This document shows positions 33,945-42,563 of a stretch of DNA of 64,000 nt, one piece after another (position 1 is the first letter of the stretch; every line of letters starts with the position of its first letter). The notes below the pieces were generated by a model that was given only the letters and a program-made list of their open reading frames with translations, was not told the DNA's origin and did no database searches. Both the position numbers and the translations under genes were made by a program. The DNA is from Oscillospiraceae bacterium. GTDB lineage: Bacteria; Bacillota; Clostridia; Oscillospirales; Ruminococcaceae. The stretch covers positions 57,403 through 121,402 of the forward strand of contig JAJQGJ010000014.1 of the NCBI GenBank assembly GCA_021200565.1, in the 5' to 3' direction.

Positions 33945-34136
33945 TTACTTGGACTCTTGCTCACGAATAACAGTCTTGATACGAGCAATATCCTTCTTAA
34001 CAGCCTTGATTCTCATGGGGTTATCGAGCTGATTTACAGCGTGCTGGAAGCGAAGGTTGAAAAGCTCTTTTCTTAAGTCGTCGAGCTTCTTGTTCATCTC
34101 GACGGGAGTCATTTCTCTTATCTCACTGACCTTCAT
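33945..34136 (-). CDS. rpmC: 50S ribosomal protein L29
   Basis: 63 residues forming a helical hairpin at the tunnel exit. [20 protein letters not shown] and [20 protein letters not shown] are typical. Its ATG overlaps the rplP stop by one base (TAATG), so the two are translationally coupled. Confidence 0.99.
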   Translation of the reverse strand: MKVSEIREMTPVEMNKKLDDLRKELFNLRFQHAVNQLDNPMRIKAVKKDIARIKTVIREQESK

Positions 34137-34573
34137 TATTGCTCACCACCCGTTTCTGAAGCTTCTTCTTCACGTTTAACAAACTTGCACTTGATAGGCA
34201 GCTTGTGCATTGCAAGACGCATAGCTTCTCTTGCAACATCTTCGGACACGCCAGCTATTTCGAACATAACTCTTCCCGGCTTGACAACCGCTACCCAGTA
34301 CTCAGGAGTACCTTTACCGGAACCCATTCGAAGTCCCAGAGCCTTGGTCGTTACAGGCTTGTCAGGGAAAATCTTGATCCAGACCTGTCCGCCACGCTTG
34401 ATGTAACGTGTCATTGCGATACGAGCTGCTTCGATCTGAGCGGAAGTGATCCATGCGGGCTGAAGAGCCTGAAGTCCATACTCACCGTATGAAACCTTGT
34501 TGCCTCTTGTCGCCTGACCCTTCATGCGTCCTCTCTGCTGCTTACGATACTTAACTCTCTTTGGAAGTAACAT
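34136..34573 (-). CDS. rplP: 50S ribosomal protein L16
   Basis: 145 residues near the A-site tRNA elbow. [19 protein letters not shown], the [20 protein letters not shown] stretch and [19 protein letters not shown] match the family. One-base overlaps link it to rpsC upstream and rpmC downstream. Confidence 0.99.
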   Translation of the reverse strand: MLLPKRVKYRKQQRGRMKGQATRGNKVSYGEYGLQALQPAWITSAQIEAARIAMTRYIKRGGQVWIKIFPDKPVTTKALGLRMGSGKGTPEYWVAVVKPGRVMFEIAGVSEDVAREAMRLAMHKLPIKCKFVKREEEASETGGEQ

Positions 34574-35391
34574 TACTTATTACCTCCTTCTTTGTTTTGT
34601 GTATGTCTCTCGCCGCGATTTTCATAGTTACGGTTGCCACCGTCTCTATTCTGTCTCGGTCTTGAGTTACCGTTTCTGTCGCCACGGCGTCTGTCGTCGC
34701 CATTTCTCGGCTTGCGGTTTCTGCGGTTGTCGGGAGCCTTCTCTTCGGTCTTGGAGATTTCGCCTTTGAGGACCTCTCCCTTGTAGATCCAGACCTTGAT
34801 GCCGATCTTGCCGTAGGTTGTTGCTGCCTCAGCGAAGCCATAGTCGATGTCTGCTCTGATGGTCTGCAGCGGGATGGTACCCTCGTGGTAGCTCTCACTT
34901 CTTGCGATTTCAGCACCGCCGAGTCTGCCGCCTGCCTTGACCTTGATGCCCTTTGCGCCGAGCTTCATTGCTCTGCTGATTGCGCCCTTCATGGCTCTTC
35001 TGAACGAGATTCTGTTCTCGAGATCGAGAGCAATCTTTTCAGCTACCAGCTGAGCGTTCAGGTCAGGAGACTTGATTTCGATGATGTTCAATGATACGGT
35101 CTTGCCGATCATCTTCTCGATGTCTGCTCTCAGCTTCTCAACAGCCTCGCCGCCTCTTCCGATAACGATACCAGGCTTAGCGCACCAGATATTAAGCTTC
35201 ACCTTGTCGGCGAATCTTTCTATCTCTATTTTCGGAACACCGGCGGAATACAGAGTCTTCTTTACGTACTTACGGATGTTGTAGTCCTCTACAAGAGTGT
35301 CTCCGAAAGTGCTCTTATCTGCAAACCAGCGGGAATCCCAGTCCTTGATTATTCCAACACGCATGCCGTGTGGGTTTACTTTTTGTCCCAT
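34573..35391 (-). CDS. rpsC: 30S ribosomal protein S3 with Arg/Asn/Gly-rich tail
   Basis: 272 residues; part of the mRNA entry helicase site. The KH domain is seen at [20 protein letters not shown], and the C-terminal domain at [20 protein letters not shown]. Beyond residue ~220 there is a 50-residue low-complexity tail rich in Arg, Asn, Gly and Asp ([18 protein letters not shown]), longer than the Bacillus protein. Such extensions occur in several Clostridia and are probably unstructured RNA-contacting tails. Confidence 0.98.
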   Translation of the reverse strand: MGQKVNPHGMRVGIIKDWDSRWFADKSTFGDTLVEDYNIRKYVKKTLYSAGVPKIEIERFADKVKLNIWCAKPGIVIGRGGEAVEKLRADIEKMIGKTVSLNIIEIKSPDLNAQLVAEKIALDLENRISFRRAMKGAISRAMKLGAKGIKVKAGGRLGGAEIARSESYHEGTIPLQTIRADIDYGFAEAATTYGKIGIKVWIYKGEVLKGEISKTEEKAPDNRRNRKPRNGDDRRRGDRNGNSRPRQNRDGGNRNYENRGERHTQNKEGGNK

Positions 35392-35409
35392 AGTTTACCT
35401 CCTGCCGCC

Positions 35410-35745
35410 TTATTCCTTTTCACCGAGAACTACGGTTACGTTCGAAGTTCTCTTGAGAATCTTATGTCCTCTGCCCTTTGATACAGGCTGCATTCTCTTC
35501 ATGGTCGGTCCCGGACTTACGTAGCACTCTTTTACGTAAAGAGTCTTCTTGTCAAGTCCGAAGTTATTCTCTGCGTTAGCCGCAGCTGAGTTCAGGAGCT
35601 TCTCCAGATACTCACAGGCAGCCTTAGGAGTATGCTTTACAATAGCCAATGCTGTCTCGAGGTCCTTTCCTCTGATAAGATTGAGGACAATTTCGACCTT
35701 ACGAGGAGCAATGCGTGCAGTCTTCAATACTGCTCTTGCTTCCAT
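35410..35745 (-). CDS. rplV: 50S ribosomal protein L22
   Basis: 111 residues; its beta hairpin lines the exit tunnel and is a site of macrolide-resistance changes. ARIAPRKVEIVLNLIRGKDL and GPTMKRMQPVSKGRGHKILK are diagnostic, the second being the tunnel loop, unaltered in length. Confidence 0.99.
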   Translation of the reverse strand: MEARAVLKTARIAPRKVEIVLNLIRGKDLETALAIVKHTPKAACEYLEKLLNSAAANAENNFGLDKKTLYVKECYVSPGPTMKRMQPVSKGRGHKILKRTSNVTVVLGEKE

Positions 35746-35759
35746 CTAAATCTCCTCCT

Positions 35760-36041
35760 TTACTTGCCGTTGTTGGAAGTCTTTGAACCGGCGTGACCCT
35801 TGAAGGTTCTTGTCGGTGCGAACTCACCAAGTCTGTGTCCGACCATGTCCTCGGTGACATATACCGGAACATGCTTGCGTCCGTCGTGGACGGCAAATGT
35901 GTGTCCCACGAATTCGGGGAAGATAACGGATGCTCTTGACCATGTCTTGATGGCTTTCTTTTCGCCGGTCTCGTTCATGGCAACTACTTTCTTATAGAGG
36001 GATTCCTGTACGAATGGTCCCTTCTTAATGCTTCTGCCCAT
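35760..36041 (-). CDS. rpsS: 30S ribosomal protein S19
   Basis: 93 residues of the 30S head. [19 protein letters not shown] at the start, [20 protein letters not shown] in the middle and [17 protein letters not shown] near the end. It is 21 bases after rplB. Confidence 0.99.
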   Translation of the reverse strand: MGRSIKKGPFVQESLYKKVVAMNETGEKKAIKTWSRASVIFPEFVGHTFAVHDGRKHVPVYVTEDMVGHRLGEFAPTRTFKGHAGSKTSNNGK

Positions 36042-36062
36042 TATTCATCTGCCTCCCTTCCA

Positions 36063-36896
36063 TTACTTGGCGTTGCGACGCTTGACTATAAACTTATCGG
36101 TGCGGTTCTTCTTCTTACGAGTCTTGTAACCCATAGTAGGCTTGCCCCAGGGTGTTACAGGTGAAGGACGTCCAACAGGAGACTTGCCTTCGCCACCGCC
36201 GTGAGGGTGGTCATTTGGGTTCATAACAGAACCACGGACTGTGGGTCTTACGCCCATGTGACGCTTTCTTCCTGCCTTGCCGAGATGAACGTTTTCGTGA
36301 TCGATGTTTCCGACCTGTCCTACAGTTGCCATGCAGTTTGCAGGAACATATCTCATCTCGCCGGAGGGAAGTCTTACGAGAACCTTTTCGTTCTCACGTC
36401 CCATAAGCTGAGCCATGTTGCCGGCGGAACGGACAAGCTGTGCGCCTTTGCCGGGATAAAGCTCGATATTGTGGATGAACGTACCAACGGGGATGTTCAT
36501 AAGAGGAAGTGCGTTGCCAGGCTTGATGTCGGCGTCTGCGCCTGCTCTTACGGTGTCACCGACGTTGAGTCCGTTCGGTGCGATGATGTATCTCTTCTCG
36601 CCGTCCTCATACTGAACCAAAGCAATATGAGCGGAACGATTAGGATCGTACTCAAGAGTCATAACAGTGGCGTTCATGCCGGTCTTGTCTCTCTTGAAGT
36701 CGATTACACGATACTTTTTTCTTTCTCCGCCGCCATGATGACGGACGGTGATTCTGCCATAGCTGTTTCTGCCGGCGGTCTTCTTCTTGGGTTCGAGAAG
36801 ACTTCTCTCCGGCTTAACCTTGGACAAGCCGCTGTAGTCGGTGACGGTCATACCTCTTCTACCGTTTGTTGTCGGCTTGTAGCTCTTTATAGCCAT
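36063..36896 (-). CDS. rplB: 50S ribosomal protein L2
   Basis: 277 residues from ATG 36896 ([18 protein letters not shown]); a GTG four codons earlier abuts AAGGAG and is unlikely. L2 is needed for peptidyl-transfer and subunit joining. The conserved histidine region [20 protein letters not shown] near the C-terminus, [20 protein letters not shown] and the basic end [10 protein letters not shown] are all present. A 188-base spacer separates it from rplW. Confidence 0.99.
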   Translation of the reverse strand: MAIKSYKPTTNGRRGMTVTDYSGLSKVKPERSLLEPKKKTAGRNSYGRITVRHHGGGERKKYRVIDFKRDKTGMNATVMTLEYDPNRSAHIALVQYEDGEKRYIIAPNGLNVGDTVRAGADADIKPGNALPLMNIPVGTFIHNIELYPGKGAQLVRSAGNMAQLMGRENEKVLVRLPSGEMRYVPANCMATVGQVGNIDHENVHLGKAGRKRHMGVRPTVRGSVMNPNDHPHGGGEGKSPVGRPSPVTPWGKPTMGYKTRKKKNRTDKFIVKRRNAK

Positions 36897-37084
36897 GTAA
36901 TTTTTCACTCCTTATTAGTGTTTTGCGAGAGCCATATCAACTAGCTCCCATACTTACCACGCTTAGCGTATCACCTGAGCGTGTCAAGAACGCTCGCTTG
37001 CGGGCGTTCTATTTGCCGGAATGTGAGAGTCAGCTTCAGCCCTGTTGCCTCCGCCCTCTCAGGCTCCGTGCGCTCACGCCTTCA
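36897..37084 (-). other. Long structured spacer between rplW and rplB
   Basis: 188 bases without a gene. A 7-bp hairpin AGAACGC/GCGTTCT encloses a GC-rich loop around 36988-37010, and there are further GC-rich inverted segments. A TTGACA occurs after the hairpin on the minus strand, but no -10 lies at proper distance. A role in mRNA processing or feedback control is possible. Confidence 0.4.
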
Positions 37085-37381
37085 TCAGATCATTCCGTCG
37101 AAGAAAGCGATGGTCTTTGAGCCCTCGGCAAGCGTAACGATTGCCTTTTTCCAGTCTGAGGTCTTGCCCTCAGTTCTGCCCATCCTGCGATGGCGTCCAC
37201 GAACATTGATCGTGTGAACCTTGGCAACCTTGACACCGAAGATTTCCTCAACGGCGTCCTTAATTTCGATCTTGTTGGCGGTCTTTGCAACCTTGAAGGT
37301 GTACTTGCCAGCCTGAAGATCCTCCATAGAAGCTTCGGTGATAACCGGCTTCAGAATGATGTCCTGAGCAACCTTTTCCAT
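37085..37381 (-). CDS. rplW: 50S ribosomal protein L23
   Basis: 98 residues; the tunnel-exit docking site for SRP and trigger factor. DIILKPVITEASMEDLQAGK and the internal loop HTINVRGRHRRMGRTEGKTS fit the family. The ATG overlaps the rplD stop by one base. Confidence 0.99.
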   Translation of the reverse strand: MEKVAQDIILKPVITEASMEDLQAGKYTFKVAKTANKIEIKDAVEEIFGVKVAKVHTINVRGRHRRMGRTEGKTSDWKKAIVTLAEGSKTIAFFDGMI

Positions 37382-38004
37382 CAGCAGTAAACCTCCTCGA
37401 TCTTGGTGACGGCATCAGAAGCTACAACAAACTTGTTGCAGTTGAGGATGTCGTAAACATTCAGAGTGTTCACCAAAGTGGTCTTTACTCCGGGAATGTT
37501 TCTTGCGCTCTTGATGACCTTCTCGTTGGATGCGGGCATAACTATGAGAGTCTTGCCCTCTGCTCCGAGTGCTGAAAGCATCGAAACAACGTTCTTGGTC
37601 TTGATCTCGTCGAAATCAATCTTGTCAACTACAACTACCTCGTTCTCAGCGAGCTTTGAAGAGAGTGCAGACTTCATAGCGAGTCTTCTCATCTTCTTGT
37701 TGACAGTGAATCTGTAGCTGCGGGGCTTCGGTCCGAGAGCGATTCCGCCGTGTGTCCACTGAGGAGAACGGATTGAGCCCTGTCTTGCATGACCGGTGCC
37801 CTTCTGTCTCCAGGGCTTCTTACCGCCGCCGGATACCTCTGTTCTTGTGAGTGTGGACTGAGTTCCGAGTCTCTGATTAGCGAGATAATTGACAACCATT
37901 GTGTGCATTACAGCAGTGTTGGGTTCAATTCCCCAGATGCTGTCGTTAAGCTCAGTGTCGGCAACTACATTGCCTTTAATATCGTATACGGAAACCTTTG
38001 ACAT
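37381..38004 (-). CDS. rplD: 50S ribosomal protein L4
   Basis: 207 residues from ATG 38004 (MSKVSVYDIKGNVVADTEL), with AAGGAGG upstream; an in-frame extension to 38046 lies in rplC's intergenic region. The extended loop that lines the exit tunnel contains KPWRQKGTGHARQGSIRSPQ. In E. coli L4 represses its own S10 operon through a leader attenuator; the attenuator at 39156-39183 makes similar control conceivable here. Confidence 0.99.
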   Translation of the reverse strand: MSKVSVYDIKGNVVADTELNDSIWGIEPNTAVMHTMVVNYLANQRLGTQSTLTRTEVSGGGKKPWRQKGTGHARQGSIRSPQWTHGGIALGPKPRSYRFTVNKKMRRLAMKSALSSKLAENEVVVVDKIDFDEIKTKNVVSMLSALGAEGKTLIVMPASNEKVIKSARNIPGVKTTLVNTLNVYDILNCNKFVVASDAVTKIEEVYC

Positions 38005-38021
38005 TGTACTTCCTCCTTCCA

Positions 38022-38657
38022 CTAAGCCTTCTTGACGCTGTTGCAAACGGTTACGATGCCGTTCTTCGGTCCAGGGATTGCTCCCTTAACAGCTATAAGA
38101 TTGTTCTCCGCATCAACCCTGATGACTTCGAGGTTCTGGATTGTAACTCTCTCAGCACCGAGGTGACCCGGCATTTTCTTTCCTTTGTAGATTCTCGAAG
38201 GGCTGGAGCAAGCGTTCATGGAGCCTGCCTCACGGTGAACAGGACCTGTACCGTGGGTTTCCTTGAGTCTGTGGGTGTTCCAGCGCTTGATGGTGCCGGA
38301 AAATCCTTTACCCTTGCTGGTGCCGCAAACGTCGACGATCTCGCCCTCAGCGAAGATGTCAGCCTTTACGATGTCGCCTACATTCATAGAAGAGATGTCC
38401 TCAAGTCTGAATTCCTTGAGAGTCTTCTTCAGGGCAACGTCAGCCTTCTTGAAATGACCTGTGAGAGGCTTCTTCAAGCTCTTTGCAGTGGTGTCGCCGA
38501 ACCCGAGCTGCACGGCTTCATAGCCGTCGTTCTCGGCAGTCTTCTTCTGGACTACCACGCAGGGACCTGCCTCAATTACCGATACGGGAATTACTCTTCC
38601 CTTATCGTCGAAGACCTGGGTCATGCCGATCTTCTTTCCGATGATGCCTTTCTTCAT
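38022..38657 (-). CDS. rplC: 50S ribosomal protein L3
   Basis: 211 residues; its extension reaches the peptidyl-transferase centre. [40 protein letters not shown] and the region [20 protein letters not shown] are diagnostic. The gap to rpsJ upstream is 90 bases. Confidence 0.99.
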   Translation of the reverse strand: MKKGIIGKKIGMTQVFDDKGRVIPVSVIEAGPCVVVQKKTAENDGYEAVQLGFGDTTAKSLKKPLTGHFKKADVALKKTLKEFRLEDISSMNVGDIVKADIFAEGEIVDVCGTSKGKGFSGTIKRWNTHRLKETHGTGPVHREAGSMNACSSPSRIYKGKKMPGHLGAERVTIQNLEVIRVDAENNLIAVKGAIPGPKNGIVTVCNSVKKA

Positions 38658-38747
38658 TTTGTTTCCTCCTAATGGTTATTGGTCGGTTTCCCGACTTGAC
38701 CTGTCGCGGGATCTCGCTGAGAAATCAAACTTGATTTCCTTGGGAGA

Positions 38748-39062
38748 TTACTTGATCTCCATTACGATGTCCACACCGGCGGGAAGCTCAAGATTCTGCA
38801 GAGCTGCAGTTGTGTCGTTGGTGGGGTGAAGCACGTCGATGAGTCTCTTGTGGGTTCTCATTTCGAACTGCTCACGGCTGTCCTTGTTGACGAATACGGA
38901 GCGAAGGACGGTTACGATTTCTCTCTCAGTGGGAAGAGGGATCGGTCCCGAAACCTGTGCGCCAGAACGCTTTGCTGCTTCGACTATCTTAGCCGCTGCC
39001 GCATCGACGTTGGTGTGCTCGTAGCCCTTGATCTTGATTCTGATTTTTTCATTGACTGCCAT
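38748..39062 (-). CDS. rpsJ: 30S ribosomal protein S10
   Basis: 104 residues from ATG 39062 ([20 protein letters not shown]) behind AAGGAGG; the frame runs further upstream without a start signal. S10 is a head protein that also partners with NusB in antitermination. [20 protein letters not shown] and [17 protein letters not shown] match the family. It is the first gene of the operon. Confidence 0.99.
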   Translation of the reverse strand: MAVNEKIRIKIKGYEHTNVDAAAAKIVEAAKRSGAQVSGPIPLPTEREIVTVLRSVFVNKDSREQFEMRTHKRLIDVLHPTNDTTAALQNLELPAGVDIVMEIK

Positions 39063-39465
39063 TAAAAACGCCTCCTTAAAGCTAACGATTATTGGGGGCT
39101 GGGTTAAACCCATCTGTTTTTTAACACGAATCCGTGTGTTTCCTGTATCCCCATGAAAAAAGCCGAAAAATAACGTTTTCGGCGGGACACATAATTCGCA
39201 TCGGATGCTTTGGTTCTGGCTTCGGGCGCAGATCCGCCCTCAAGTCGCTTCGCCACCTGCAGTTGCCCAGTCACAGACGCACGCACACTCTCATGCGCAC
39301 CCATCTGCACCTCAGCACTCGCACCTGGCAAGCACTAAGTACCACAGTACCGTGTTGCTATTACAGTCGCCCGGTTTAAAATCGGACATACTCGGCTGAA
39401 ATTACCCGGCATACCGCCGGCAACCTCCAGCTTCAACGCATATCTTTTGCAGTCACGCAGTGATT
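39063..39465 (-). promoter_or_regulatory. S10 operon leader with attenuator
   Basis: About 400 bases of untranslated leader between the promoter and rpsJ. It contains GC-rich hairpins (such as GGGCGGATCTGCGCCC) and, 93-106 bases before rpsJ, a terminator-shaped stem at 39162-39183. A readthrough/termination switch controlled by a ribosomal protein, as in other S10 leaders, is the simplest reading. No similarity to the E. coli leader was apparent by eye. Confidence 0.6.
39156..39183 (-). terminator. Intrinsic-terminator-like attenuator in the S10 leader
   Basis: On the minus strand GCCGAAAA-CGTTA-TTTTTCGGC followed directly by TTTTTT then CATG. The stem (39183-39162) is A/T-rich at its top but clearly ends in a T run, inside a transcription unit that must continue into rpsJ. 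Confidence 0.72.
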
Positions 39466-39494
39466 ATAATAACACTTTTAAAGCCAGAGGTCAA
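39466..39494 (-). promoter_or_regulatory. Promoter of the ribosomal operon
   Basis: Minus-strand TTGACC (39494-39489) and TATTAT (39471-39466) with a 17-base spacer; a second T/A-rich hexamer (TATAAT) overlaps two or three bases downstream. It is the only strong candidate upstream of rpsJ. Confidence 0.78.
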
Positions 39495-39593
39495 GCACTT
39501 TTGCGAATTTGTGTGGATTTTTTGATGTAGAAAATTCGGGGAATTTTTAGGGGCGGATTTGTGCAATATGTACAGGCACCACTTCGTGGCGCC

Positions 39594-39711
39594 CTCTCAG
39601 TCAGCCACTACGTGGCTGCCAGCTCTCCCAGAGGGAGAGCCAAGTAGTTGCCCCTCTCAAAAATCTTGGCTCCCCCTTTGGGGGAGCTGTCGCCGAAGGC
39701 GACTGAGAGGG
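39594..39711. repeat. Paired palindromic repeat, family B
   Basis: Two inverted copies of a composite element of ~45 bases: one at 39594-39641 (CTCTCAGTCAGCCACTACGT onward, ending GGGAGAGCC) and one at 39668-39711 (GGCTCCCCCTTTGGGGGAGC onward, ending GACTGAGAGGG), 26 bases apart. Each copy has two hairpins, a GGGAG/CTCCC stem and an AGTCGCC/GGCGACT-type stem. A further palindrome GCGCCCACGCAGTGGGCGC follows. Lies between the S10 promoter and the lipoprotein gene. Confidence 0.85.
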
Positions 39712-39758
39712 TGCGCCCACGCAGTGGGCGCATCGGCGTAGCCGACAAAGTGGGAGAG

Positions 39759-40487
39759 TCACACCTCTTCCCCAGTCTCTTCTTCCTCAACCCTCGAAAT
39801 ATCGATGAAGTTCGGCACAGTTGTGACTTCATTCTGCTCGGTTATATAGATAGAGTAGGAATATTCGGTGATGCTGCCGTCGTCGTTGGTTATTTCAGTT
39901 ATCTCCCGTAGGAACAGGAGATTTCCTTCGCCGTCGAAGTAGTAGAGCACCTTGAAGCCGGTCATGCCATCGGCTGTGTCCACTCCCGACAGCTTTGAGA
40001 TGTTGTAATAGTGGCAAACCTCGATTGCAAGCTCGTTTGTGGCAATGTAGGAGGTTTCGGTGTCGACAGCTTTCTTATAGAAAAGTATCAGACCCTCGTC
40101 TGCCAGCGGATAGGGAACGTCTCTCGTGTAAGAGGTGAAGCTAGTGTCGCCGGTGTCAAGGTAGGTTACCGTTCCGTATTGCTCTGTATACTGTTCATAG
40201 CCGTTATTAAACTGGGCTATCACCGTGTCGTCTGAGACAGCATAATATGAGTAGGTCATCATGCCCACTTCGTCATACTTATAGATGAATATCTGCTCCG
40301 ACTCGCCGGTGTCATCGTTGATGATGTCGACCCGTGCCGAATCAAGCTCGATATAAGCCGCCCTTGCCGCCAATATATAATCCTCGCCAGCGACCACATA
40401 ATCATCGCCGCAGGCTGTAAGAGAAAGCGCGACTGCTACCGCCATAAGTAAAGCCATCAACCTTTTCCCAAACGATTTAAACTTCAT
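39759..40487 (-). CDS. Lipoprotein of unknown function
   Basis: 242 residues from ATG 40487 (GGAGG upstream). The signal peptide ends in the lipobox LTAC, so the mature protein is lipid-anchored at Cys22. The rest is an acidic, beta-rich domain with regular Tyr/Asp/Thr strands (for example FIYKYDEVGMMTYSYY and GFKVLYYFDGEGNLLFLREI), and the C-terminus is Glu-rich. The strand pattern recalls LolA/LppX-type or DUF-type lipoprotein folds, but no family is recognised. It is a single gene between repeat-rich DNA and the DUF6718 gene. Confidence 0.8.
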   Translation of the reverse strand: MKFKSFGKRLMALLMAVAVALSLTACGDDYVVAGEDYILAARAAYIELDSARVDIINDDTGESEQIFIYKYDEVGMMTYSYYAVSDDTVIAQFNNGYEQYTEQYGTVTYLDTGDTSFTSYTRDVPYPLADEGLILFYKKAVDTETSYIATNELAIEVCHYYNISKLSGVDTADGMTGFKVLYYFDGEGNLLFLREITEITNDDGSITEYSYSIYITEQNEVTTVPNFIDISRVEEEETGEEV

Positions 40488-40549
40488 CTTTACCTCCACA
40501 AAAGAGAACCGTGCGCGAAACGGCACGGTTTCGATTCCTTAAAATGCTG

Positions 40550-40774
40550 TCACAGCAGCCTGACCTGCTCCTCAAACTCGTCTTCAGTATTGACAAACCG
40601 ATACGGCTCATACTCGCCGTAAGCCGAAGGACGGCTGATGGTCACAAGCTGAATTTTGTCAACGTCGACTTCCTCAGATAGCTTTTCCTTGAAATCAACC
40701 AGATGCTGACCATGAGTCATCTCCATAACTATACTGCCGATTTTATCAACACTCTTTGCCACCAGATAGCACAC
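40550..40774 (-). CDS. DUF6718-type small protein
   Basis: 74 residues from GTG 40774, nine bases after AAGGAGG, giving (M)CYLVAKSVDKIGSIVMEMTH and later LVTISRPSAYGEYEPYRFV. I recall this pattern as the DUF6718 family, common in gut Clostridia and of unknown function. The gene begins inside the 3' end of the RelA/SpoT-domain gene (29-base overlap in a different frame), so the two proteins are made from one message. The tight coupling would fit a toxin-antitoxin or enzyme-regulator pair, which is inference. Confidence 0.78.
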   Translation of the reverse strand: MCYLVAKSVDKIGSIVMEMTHGQHLVDFKEKLSEEVDVDKIQLVTISRPSAYGEYEPYRFVNTEDEFEEQVRLL

Positions 40775-41387
40775 GTTCCAGCACCTCCTTAAAATCCGTC
40801 TCCGTCCGGATATTGCCAGCTTCGTAATGCTCACGCATGGCGCAGCCAACGGTATCCGGATAATCTTTCTTATATAAGTATTTATGCAACCAGTTATTCA
40901 GCTGCCTGTCATAGTAGGTATTGTACTGAACTTCGATTGGATAGTGAATTCCGCTTTTCTGGTAATAGACATGAACTCCACGATACCCATCGTCATGAGC
41001 TTTGCCGTGGCTCATATCTGCGACACGGACTTTTTCTAACTCAGAAAGACTGAAAATCTGTCCATAATCATCACAAAGCAGACGGAATCCAAGTAAATCA
41101 TCGAAAACCTTTCGGAGCTGATGATCAGGATAATATCTTCGATATTTCTGCCTTATCGATTGTAAGCTCTTGATTCTGTAGTCAATAGACATGCTGTGAA
41201 GCAGATCATTCTTATCATACCAATGATAAACTGATTTCAACTCAGCATACAGTGCCTCCCGGTCAAAGTAATGCAAATTCTTTTTCAGATTTATACCAAG
41301 CTGAGATTGATAGGAGAGGGCTTCGAGTCTTTCGACCGATAAGCCGTCCTTTCTCAGAATACTATCCAAAAGCTCAATTCGCCCCAT
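40746..41387 (-). CDS. RelA/SpoT-domain nucleotidyltransferase-like protein
   Basis: 213 residues with a single RelA/SpoT synthetase-type domain and no hydrolase, TGS or ACT parts, the layout of small alarmone synthetases and of toxSAS toxins. Conserved positions include YRIKSLQSIRQKY (substrate-binding basic helix), DDLLGFRLLCDD (catalytic Asp region), GYRGVHVYY (GYxxxH) and IEVQYNTYYD (catalytic Glu). In the last, the usual Arg of the QxRT motif is Asn, which may change the reaction. The N-terminal 60 residues are helical and specific to this subfamily. The start has a weak ribosome binding site (GGGTTTAGAG). Product unknown: (p)ppGpp, (p)ppApp or tRNA pyrophosphorylation are all possible. 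Confidence 0.82.
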   Translation of the reverse strand: MGRIELLDSILRKDGLSVERLEALSYQSQLGINLKKNLHYFDREALYAELKSVYHWYDKNDLLHSMSIDYRIKSLQSIRQKYRRYYPDHQLRKVFDDLLGFRLLCDDYGQIFSLSELEKVRVADMSHGKAHDDGYRGVHVYYQKSGIHYPIEVQYNTYYDRQLNNWLHKYLYKKDYPDTVGCAMREHYEAGNIRTETDFKEVLERVLSGGKEC

Positions 41388-41421
41388 CTCTAAACCCTGT
41401 TCTGATTAAATCAGCCTTCTT

Positions 41422-42045
41422 TTACCTTCTCCTCGTTCCACGCTTTTTGACATCCATTGAGCGTTTGAGGTCGGACATTTTGTCTTCGCTTGAAGATTTG
41501 AATTTCGAGAGCATATCTTCAAAGTTGGCGTCTGTCGTGGTGCTTCTCGGCTCATAGGCATACTCGGCGTTTTCGAGCGCCTCAGGGTTCGGCTCCTCCT
41601 TCTTCACAGGCTTCTTCTGCGAATAGTGCCTTACCGGCTGGGAATCCTTGTCCTTGTCGTACATGCCTTTGTCTCGGCTTCCGTTATAGCCGCCGTGATT
41701 GTCCCTGCCGCCAGGCTGACCGCCTTGCCCACCCGGGTGCCCGCCGGGGTGTGTGCCGGGATGACCGCCAGGCTGACCGTTTCTCGGACGATGCGGAGCC
41801 GGTTCCCTGGGAGGGAGAGCCCTCTTTATAGACAGTGCGACTTTGCCTCTCTCATCAATCGAAATGACCTTGACTTTGACCATCTGCCCGACCTTCAGAA
41901 AGTCGTTGATGTCGCTGACGTATGTAGGGGAAACCTCCGAAATGTGAACCATTCCGTTTCTTCCCCCGCCGATGTCGATGAATGCGCCGAATTTCTGAAT
42001 ACCGGTGACCTTGCCCTCGATAATGCTACCTTCTTCAAGCTGCAT
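41422..42045 (-). CDS. yabR: S1 RNA-binding domain protein, YabR-like
   Basis: 207 residues. An N-terminal S1 domain (residues 1-75: GSIIEGKVTGIQKFGAFIDI and NGMVHISEVS) is followed by a disordered tail with a collagen-like Gly/Pro/His/Gln repeat (QPGGHPGTHPGGHPGGQGGQ) and a basic C-terminus. Its place next to divIC, yabQ and yabP matches the Bacillus order yabP-yabQ-divIC-yabR, so it is the positional counterpart of YabR. Related S1 proteins bind ribosomes or regulate RNA. The His/Gly-rich repeat is unusual and could bind metal or RNA. Confidence 0.88.
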   Translation of the reverse strand: MQLEEGSIIEGKVTGIQKFGAFIDIGGGRNGMVHISEVSPTYVSDINDFLKVGQMVKVKVISIDERGKVALSIKRALPPREPAPHRPRNGQPGGHPGTHPGGHPGGQGGQPGGRDNHGGYNGSRDKGMYDKDKDSQPVRHYSQKKPVKKEEPNPEALENAEYAYEPRSTTTDANFEDMLSKFKSSSEDKMSDLKRSMDVKKRGTRRR

Positions 42046-42137
42046 AAATTTACTTTTTCCTCTTTCATGACTTATTTGCTATGCCGGACTGCCGGCATAA
42101 CGTCGTCACAACTATCCACATTTTTTGCCCCGGGTTA

Positions 42138-42476
42138 TTATTCTACCGATTTTGCGTAATACCTGGTTTCTCTCGGATAGGCATATCCACGCTCGATGGC
42201 GGCTGAGAGCATATACTCATACTCATCGTTATCGCTGAGAAGTCTTGTGTATTCGTCATTTTCCTGCTGTGCCTCGACGATTTCGGCTTCGAGCTTTTCG
42301 ATGGTAGCTTTCTGCTCTGCTATTTCCGCCTGGGTGTTGATGATTACCGATGCCGCATAGACAAGAAGGGTTGAGAAAAAGACGAGCTGAATAAAGCGTC
42401 CTGCTTTATGCGGCTGCTTTTGCCTGGCTCTTGGCGACGGTCTGTTGCTTTTTACATCCTGCGCTTTTGCAGACAT
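42138..42476 (-). CDS. divIC: Septum formation initiator, DivIC/FtsL family
   Basis: 112 residues from ATG 42476 (GGAGG upstream). A basic cytoplasmic N-terminus, one membrane helix (FIQLVFFSTLLVYAASVII) and an extracellular coiled coil (AEIAEQKATIEKLEAEIVEA) followed by a short conserved end containing AIERGYAYPRETRYY. DivIC forms the FtsB-L-Q-like complex that activates septal wall synthesis. Assignment rests on architecture and on the yabQ-divIC-yabR neighbourhood. Confidence 0.85.
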   Translation of the reverse strand: MSAKAQDVKSNRPSPRARQKQPHKAGRFIQLVFFSTLLVYAASVIINTQAEIAEQKATIEKLEAEIVEAQQENDEYTRLLSDNDEYEYMLSAAIERGYAYPRETRYYAKSVE

Positions 42477-42563
42477 TTTTCCACCCTCCGATCTTAGATA
42501 GTTATGCAAGGTATATTATACAACATTTAAGGCACATCTTGCAAGTCATTTATGAGGATTTTT

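Noticed and set aside
36201..36944. A 247-codon plus-strand frame antisense to rplB
   Set aside because: Long only because of codon bias in the ribosomal gene; no homology features.
36960..37010. TTGACA in the rplW-rplB spacer as an internal promoter
   Set aside because: No acceptable -10 at 16-18 bases.
37998..38672. A 224-codon plus-strand frame antisense to rplC
   Set aside because: Same reason; it mirrors rplC exactly and has no start signal.
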